Positions 59,893 to 64,000 of a stretch of DNA of 64,000 nucleotides are shown one piece after another (positions within the stretch are counted from its first letter, which is position 1; the number at the start of each line of letters is the position of its first letter). Under the pieces are notes generated by a model, which had not been told where the DNA came from, ran no database searches, and worked only from the letters and a program-made list of their open reading frames with translations. The DNA is from Egibacteraceae bacterium. Its GTDB lineage: Bacteria > Actinomycetota > Nitriliruptoria > Euzebyales > Egibacteraceae. The position numbers were made by a program, and so were the translations under genes. The stretch covers positions 80,434-144,433 of the forward strand of contig DATLGH010000003.1 in NCBI GenBank assembly GCA_035540635.1. The letters run 5' to 3'.

Positions 59893-60857
59893 TGGGCGTG
59901 CGCGTCTCCGACGACGCCGGCGTGCTGGCCGCGCAGGCGCCAGCGCACCCGCTGCGGCGGTGGGTGTGGCTGCGGGCGCTGCGCCGGGACCGCACCGCCA
60001 TGCTCGGCCTGGCGATCCTGTCGGTGTTCGCGGTGGCCGTCGTCTTCGGCCCGCTTCTCGCGCCCCACGACCCCGCGCTCGCGGAGCCGGCCCAGCGCTT
60101 CGCCCCACCCTCCGCGAAGCACCCCCTCGGCACCGACCACGTCGGCCGCGACGTCGCCTCCCGGCTGCTCCACGGCGCGCGGCTGTCGCTCGGCAGCGCG
60201 GTGCTCGCGGCGCTGGCCGTGGCCGTGCTCGGTCTTGCCCTCGGCATGGCCGCCGGCTACTTCCGCGGGGCCGCCGACGCCGTCGTCAGCCGGGCGGTCG
60301 ACGTCCTGCTCGCCTTCCCGACGCTGCTGCTGGCGCTCGCGGTCGTCGGCGCCCTCGGGCCCTCGCTGCGCAACGTCCTGATCGCCGTCGTGATCGCCTG
60401 GTGGGCCAGCTACACGCGGGTTGTCCGCGGCGTGACGTTCTCGGAGCGGGAGCGCCCCTACATCGAGTCGGCGCGCGCCCTCGGCGCCTCCGCCTGGCGC
60501 ACCATGAGCCGCCACCTGCTGCCGAACATCGTCGCGCCCATCGTCGTGCTCACCACCCTGGACATGGGCACGATCCTGCTCGGGATCTCCTCGCTGTCGT
60601 TCCTCGGCCTCGGTGTGGAACCGGGTACACCGGAGTGGGGCGCGATGCTCGCCGAGGCCCGGACGTACATGCGCCGTGCGCCGCACCTGATGTTCTACCC
60701 CGGCGCGGCGATCTTCCTCGCCGTCCTCGGTTTCAACCTCCTCGGGGACGGGCTCCGCGACATCCTCGACCCGCGCACCCGAGGGGAGCGAGGAGCACGA
60801 CCGCGCGCGGCCCGCCGCCGGAGCCGGCGGCGGGCCGACGGTAAGGGTCGCGCGTGA
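59892..60857 (+). CDS. ABC transporter permease (DppC/OppC type)
   Basis: The 321-residue protein has an N-terminal extension, six membrane segments and the DppC pattern: AMLGLAILSVFAVAVVFGPL, KHPLGTDHVGRDVASRLLHG, LLAFPTLLLALAVVG and the EAA loop with PYIESARALGASAWRTMSRH. The protein ends LGFNLLGDGLRDILDPR plus an arginine-rich tail. No DppD/DppF ATPase genes follow, so the ATPases must be encoded elsewhere or the locus is incomplete. Confidence 0.9.
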   Translation: MGVRVSDDAGVLAAQAPAHPLRRWVWLRALRRDRTAMLGLAILSVFAVAVVFGPLLAPHDPALAEPAQRFAPPSAKHPLGTDHVGRDVASRLLHGARLSLGSAVLAALAVAVLGLALGMAAGYFRGAADAVVSRAVDVLLAFPTLLLALAVVGALGPSLRNVLIAVVIAWWASYTRVVRGVTFSERERPYIESARALGASAWRTMSRHLLPNIVAPIVVLTTLDMGTILLGISSLSFLGLGVEPGTPEWGAMLAEARTYMRRAPHLMFYPGAAIFLAVLGFNLLGDGLRDILDPRTRGERGARPRAARRRSRRRADGKGRA

Positions 60858-60876
60858 GCGTGGCGGCCGTGCGGGC

Positions 60877-61090
60877 TCACTGCCAGCCGGCGACCACGAA
60901 GCCGTAGGGGTTCGCCGGGCGGTTGGCGGAGTCCAGCGCAGCTGGTCCGCCGGGGCGCGCCCGTCGAAGGCGACCACGACCGTGCAGTCGGGCTGGCCGG
61001 CGGTGACGGTGAACGCCAACCTAGCCGGTGAGTTCCAGCCCGCGCGTACGAGGAACGACGCCATCTGCGCGCGGGTGACAAGACCGCGCT
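60877..61090 (-). pseudogene. End of a protein with an S-layer-homology-like repeat
   Basis: On the minus strand GLVTRAQMASFLVRAGWNSP is the last part of an SLH-type repeat as used in cell-wall proteins of some actinobacteria. FTVTAGQPDCTVVVAFDG follows, and after a frame change LDSANRPANPYGFVVAGWQ and a TGA (60879-60877). The N-terminus is missing. A remnant of a secreted protein gene, convergent with the permease genes. Confidence 0.4.
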
Positions 61091-61690
61091 CTCGCGGACG
61101 GCATCGGCCAGAGCGACGCGTAGTCTGTTCTCCGTGCGGCCTGCACGACGCCGATCTCCGCTGACCACATTCGCTGAGCACCGTTTCGTAACCGTCTCCG
61201 GACGGGAGAGCCGCCCTCGAATTTCGGGCACATAAGCGCCGGCGGCGGCTTCAAGGGCACCTGCCGCTCCTCCACCCCCGGTAGCGCCCGTACACGTCCC
61301 AATGACGGTGAGCAAGAGGCGGGGCTTCCACATCGGCCATTCGCAGGGGCACAAGGGCGGCGGCCGGTCCGACAGCACTGCGCGGTTCGATCCGCCAGGT
61401 CGAGCAGCTGGCCTCTACCACCACGGCCAATCAAGGATCAGCGCGACAGATACACCAACCAACGCCTCTGCGATCCACCCTCCGCTGCCCTGACCGCCCC
61501 GCAAGGTCCGAACCGACAGGATGGGGATCAACCGCTTCCGAAGGGTCGCGTTCCGCGGGAATGCTCGCATGGGTCCGCCGACGCAGCCTTCATCCCGAAG
61601 GCAGAATCGCGGTGCTCCTCACCGTCTCTTGGCGGCTCGACGGGAGCGGGCGAGGACAGCGGAGGCCCAGGTGCGCCGGCGAGGTGCGAA
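61091..61690. other. No supported gene
   Basis: About 600 bases in which several short frames occur on both strands but none has a convincing start, motif or codon pattern. GC content seems slightly lower than around it. Confidence 0.5.
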
Positions 61691-62130
61691 TCAGTCCGTC
61701 GAAACCAGCCCGAGCTGGCGTTGCAGCCCCACGGTGTCGAAGTAGTCGCGCTCCTCCACGATGAGACCGTCCTCGTCGAGGTCGAAGACCCACACCATGG
61801 GAAGCTCGACCCTGGCGTTCGTAAGTGGGAGCGGATCAGGCTCCCCGATCTCCAGAGGACCGTCGTGGGTCGCTGCGAGAACGAGCTCGAGGACGACCAA
61901 GCGGTTGTGCTCGACCGCATGTCAGGCACCGAGATGTCGCCGAACGCCGCGAACAGCGCCGCCTCGCTGGCCACGATTCGCGTCGCGGCCGTGGAGGGGC
62001 TCGGGAGCCAGCGGCTCGTACTACACGGCGTCCTCACGGAACAGGGCCGCGTACGCCTCAACGTCTTCGTTGATGATCGGGCTGACGAGCCGCTCTACAA
62101 CCGCGGAGTGCGAGTCACCCGTGCTCGGAA
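61691..62130 (-). pseudogene. NTF2-like (SnoaL-type) protein, broken
   Basis: On the minus strand VVERLVSPIINEDVEAYAAL and FREDAV end in a TAG; the same frame then goes on YEPLAPEPLHGRDANR, and another frame carries ASEAALFAAFGDISV. A third frame gives PMVWVFDLDEDGLIVEERDY and FDTVGLQRQLGLV, the typical last strands of SnoaL-like proteins. One stop and at least one frame change make it non-functional as read. Confidence 0.55.
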
Positions 62131-62204
62131 CACGATCGGCTCTCAACGGCGCTCCTGCGATATCCTTGCATGAGGCGACGTGAGCCATGGCGAAGGAGGG
62201 CAGC

Positions 62205-62768
62205 ATGTCGGCGACCGAGGTGCAGCGCCTGGCAGAAGAGAAGGGCCTCACATGGGACGACCTCGCCGAGGCGCTGCGGGCGCTGCCCGAACCGCTCGGC
62301 ACACGGCTGTCCGCCACCGAAGCCGACGTGCTGCGTCGCCTCGGCATCGACCCGACCGAGAGCTCCCGTGCTCCGCAGCTGATCGGTGTGCTGCAGCGCC
62401 GGCGGATCGAAGCCTCGTCGTTGACCGTCGCCGAAGCCGCCGACCTGCTCGAGCGCGACGCGTCCCGGGTCCGGCAGCGGCTGACCGGCCCGAACCGGTC
62501 GCTTTTGGGCTTCCACCGCCGCTCCGGGCAGCGAGATTGGCTGCTGCCCGAGTTCCAGTTCGCTTTGGGCTTGCACGACCTCGACGGCTGGGCACGGCTG
62601 CTGCGCGCGCTGCCGCAGGCCGACGACAGCTCACCGGTCGCGTTGGTCTCCTGGCTCACCAATCCGCGTGCACACCTGGGCGGACGCTCGAGGGCGAAGG
62701 CGCTGGCCGAGGGCTACGACGTCGACAGGCTGATCGCAGAGGCGGCGAGCTTCGGCATGCCGGCGTGA
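62205..62768 (+). CDS. Antitoxin of a RES-type toxin-antitoxin pair
   Basis: The 187-residue protein precedes a RES-domain gene, overlapping it by four bases (GTGA), as antitoxins do. It has an N-terminal helical part (LAEEKGLTWDDLAEALRALP), a helix-turn-helix-like region (LTVAEAADLLERDASRVRQRL) and a C-terminal part (WLLPEFQF, HLGGRSRAKALAEGYDVDRL) resembling the Xre/MbcA/ParS toxin-binding domain (DUF2384). The ATG at 62205 is chosen because AAGGAGG lies six bases before it; an ATG at 62187 is in frame. It probably represses its own operon. Confidence 0.75.
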   Translation: MSATEVQRLAEEKGLTWDDLAEALRALPEPLGTRLSATEADVLRRLGIDPTESSRAPQLIGVLQRRRIEASSLTVAEAADLLERDASRVRQRLTGPNRSLLGFHRRSGQRDWLLPEFQFALGLHDLDGWARLLRALPQADDSSPVALVSWLTNPRAHLGGRSRAKALAEGYDVDRLIAEAASFGMPA

Positions 62769-63457
62769 CCATTGCCCTACCCGACCCGCCCGAGCAGCTG
62801 CCCGAACTTGCCGACGAGTTCGTCACGACGTTGCTGGCCGGGACGCTGCTGCTGCGCGCCCACGACCGGGGCGGTGACCATCCCCGCGAGTTCCATGAGC
62901 CCCGCCATTGGGGGCCGCTGCCCGACAAGGGCCGCTTCGACCACCACCCGCCCGGCCCACCGCAGCACCACCCCGACCACGGCGTCATCTACGCCGCCTG
63001 CGACGACCCGTCCGTGCCGGCACCCGCCCCCGCCATCGACGGAGCCGGATCAGCGCCCGACAACGCCCTGGACGTGGTCGTCGCAGAACTCGCTCAGGAC
63101 GACGTCGACCTGCATCTCACGCCAGGGATGACCCTCACAATCGCCGAGCTCACCGAGCCGCTGAACTTGCTGGACGTACGAAGCCGCTGGTCGCAGATCA
63201 CCCGCGCGGGCACGCACCTGTCCACCGCCGCCCACCACCTGGTGCACCCGTGGGCCCGCAAGATCCGAACGACCTATCCCCCACTGCACGGCGTCTTGTA
63301 CGTGCCATCAACCGGTGGCCGAGCGGTCGCCGTCGCGCTCAACGAGTCCGCGGTCGACGCGCTGCAGCACGCCGAGGTGTGGCTGTCCCGGCGGATGATC
63401 GACCTGCCAATCGTCTCCGCCACCGCGCAGCGGCTGGCGATCGGCCTCAGCTACTGA
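62765..63457 (+). CDS. RES-domain toxin
   Basis: The 230-residue protein has RES-domain features: an early LLLRAHDRGGDHPREFHEP, GRFDHHPPGP, a central GVIYAACDD strand and a late HGVLYVPSTGGRAVAVALNE. RES toxins (ART-like fold) break down NAD+. The usual R, E and S/H catalytic residues cannot be assigned with certainty by eye. The GTG start overlaps the antitoxin stop. This member is at the long end for the family because of a proline-rich insertion around residue 65. Confidence 0.75.
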   Translation: MTIALPDPPEQLPELADEFVTTLLAGTLLLRAHDRGGDHPREFHEPRHWGPLPDKGRFDHHPPGPPQHHPDHGVIYAACDDPSVPAPAPAIDGAGSAPDNALDVVVAELAQDDVDLHLTPGMTLTIAELTEPLNLLDVRSRWSQITRAGTHLSTAAHHLVHPWARKIRTTYPPLHGVLYVPSTGGRAVAVALNESAVDALQHAEVWLSRRMIDLPIVSATAQRLAIGLSY

Positions 63458-63676
63458 CCGGCCCCACCGCGTCGTACGCCTCGCAAGGAACGCGCTACGA
63501 ACCGGCCGAGAACGTCGATGAGAGTCGGGTGATGGGGGTCCTTCGGGCGCAGGCGACGTTAAAACATCCGGGGATCCCGAGAGGCGCGCTCTCCGAAGAA
63601 AGTTCGCACCGGCGCCAGCTTTACGTTGGAGCACCCTCCGGGTGCGGCTGCCGGCGAGCCAAGTGATCAAGTGTGC

Positions 63677-64000
63677 CTAGCGGCAGCCGCCCTCTTGACT
63701 GGGCTGGTAATGCAGAGCCACCGCCCCCGACCGGAACTTCTGGCGCCCCACGAGCCTCAGCTCGAGCCGTGAGGTTCGGCCGGTGACCTGCTCGGTCACG
63801 GCGGCCAGCAGCATGAACCCGGCGTTGCTGTAGTTGAAGCCCTCCCCCGGCGCGGCGGCGAGCCGGCGGGACAGCAGCTCGTCGACGCGGCGGTCAAGGG
63901 CGTCGGGCCCTTCGTGGATCGTGACCGTTCCGGCGGTTCCCACGATCATGCTGAGTCCGGCGGTGTGGGTGAGCAGCTGCTCGACCGTGGCCGTCTCGAA
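63677..64000 (-). CDS. Serine hydrolase (beta-lactamase family), partial and probably truncated
   Basis: The gene enters from the right edge. VEQLLTHTAGLS is the helix after the SxxK motif, and GEGFNYSNAGFMLLAAVTEQ contains the YSN of class C beta-lactamase-like enzymes. After VTGRT the sequence (SRLELRLVGRQKF) no longer follows the family and stops soon, so the C-terminal half seems lost. The SxxK serine lies outside the window. Confidence 0.65.
   Translation of the reverse strand, partial: FETATVEQLLTHTAGLSMIVGTAGTVTIHEGPDALDRRVDELLSRRLAAAPGEGFNYSNAGFMLLAAVTEQVTGRTSRLELRLVGRQKFRSGAVALHYQPSQEGGCR

Noticed and set aside
1..64000. CRISPR arrays, rRNA genes, intact insertion sequences
   Set aside because: No regularly spaced repeats, rRNA-like segments or complete transposase with terminal repeats were seen on reading both strands.

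Overview
The window is very GC-rich (roughly 70 % or more by eye) with tightly packed genes, many GTG/TTG starts and many 4-base start/stop overlaps. The gene set (GAF-ANTAR regulators, an ECF42-type sigma factor with a DGPF partner, ergothioneine biosynthesis, PadR/HxlR/ArsR regulators, a DUF4429 protein, a fragment resembling actinobacterial S-layer-homology repeats) points to an actinobacterium, possibly a deep-branching one such as Nitriliruptoria. The class is inference; no rRNA gene is present to settle it.

Layout. 1-3.6 kb: a sulfur module of MFS transporter, metallo-beta-lactamase/double-rhodanese protein and a divergent ArsR-rhodanese regulator with a near-palindromic operator between them. 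3.7-6.8 kb: an ABC exporter operon led by an SRPBCC-DUF5995 fusion. 6.9-12.4 kb: a membrane protein, a geranylgeranyl-reductase-like flavoprotein, two GAF-ANTAR regulators around a small HATPase, and a tandem zinc-ribbon protein. 12.5-17.6 kb: SRPBCC protein, zinc alcohol dehydrogenase, DUF2071, DUF2243 and a potassium channel. 17.7-25.5 kb: a PadR-controlled membrane protein with visible operators, then a DGPF / ECF sigma / VOC operon and several frameshifted genes.

25.5-32.4 kb holds the most unusual unit: ten consecutive minus-strand genes, most of them overlapping. They start with a polyprenyl diphosphate synthase and end with a SAM methyltransferase. In between lie a CrtC/tocopherol-cyclase-like lipocalin, an SCP2-like protein and six proteins I cannot assign, three of which share a beta-sandwich ending. 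None of those six has a signal peptide. It looks like an undescribed isoprenoid-linked system.

32.4-38.2 kb contains a DsrE-like gene with an in-frame TGA in a UxxC context, an FAD oxidase, and the remains of an NRPS locus (HxlR regulator joined to a carrier/thioesterase end, then an Sfp-type PPTase). 38.2-48.8 kb is a carbohydrate/redox region (SDR, 6-phosphogluconate dehydrogenase, GH15 enzyme, disulfide reductase, glutaredoxin, Crp regulator) interrupted by decayed genes. 48.9-53.4 kb is egtABCD, without egtE. 53.4-55.8 kb is wreckage: a transposase remnant, an RND exporter end and a histidine-kinase N-terminus, ending at a 3' fragment of an initiator tRNA gene that could be an attachment-site scar. 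56-60.9 kb carries two substrate-binding proteins and two peptide-type ABC permeases. 62.2-63.5 kb is a RES-type toxin-antitoxin pair. The window closes inside a serine-hydrolase gene.

Many genes read correctly only if one or two bases are added or removed, often in G/C runs, and several others have lost their middle. The first pattern could be sequencing or assembly error; the second looks more like real decay. Both should be kept in mind when using the coordinates.
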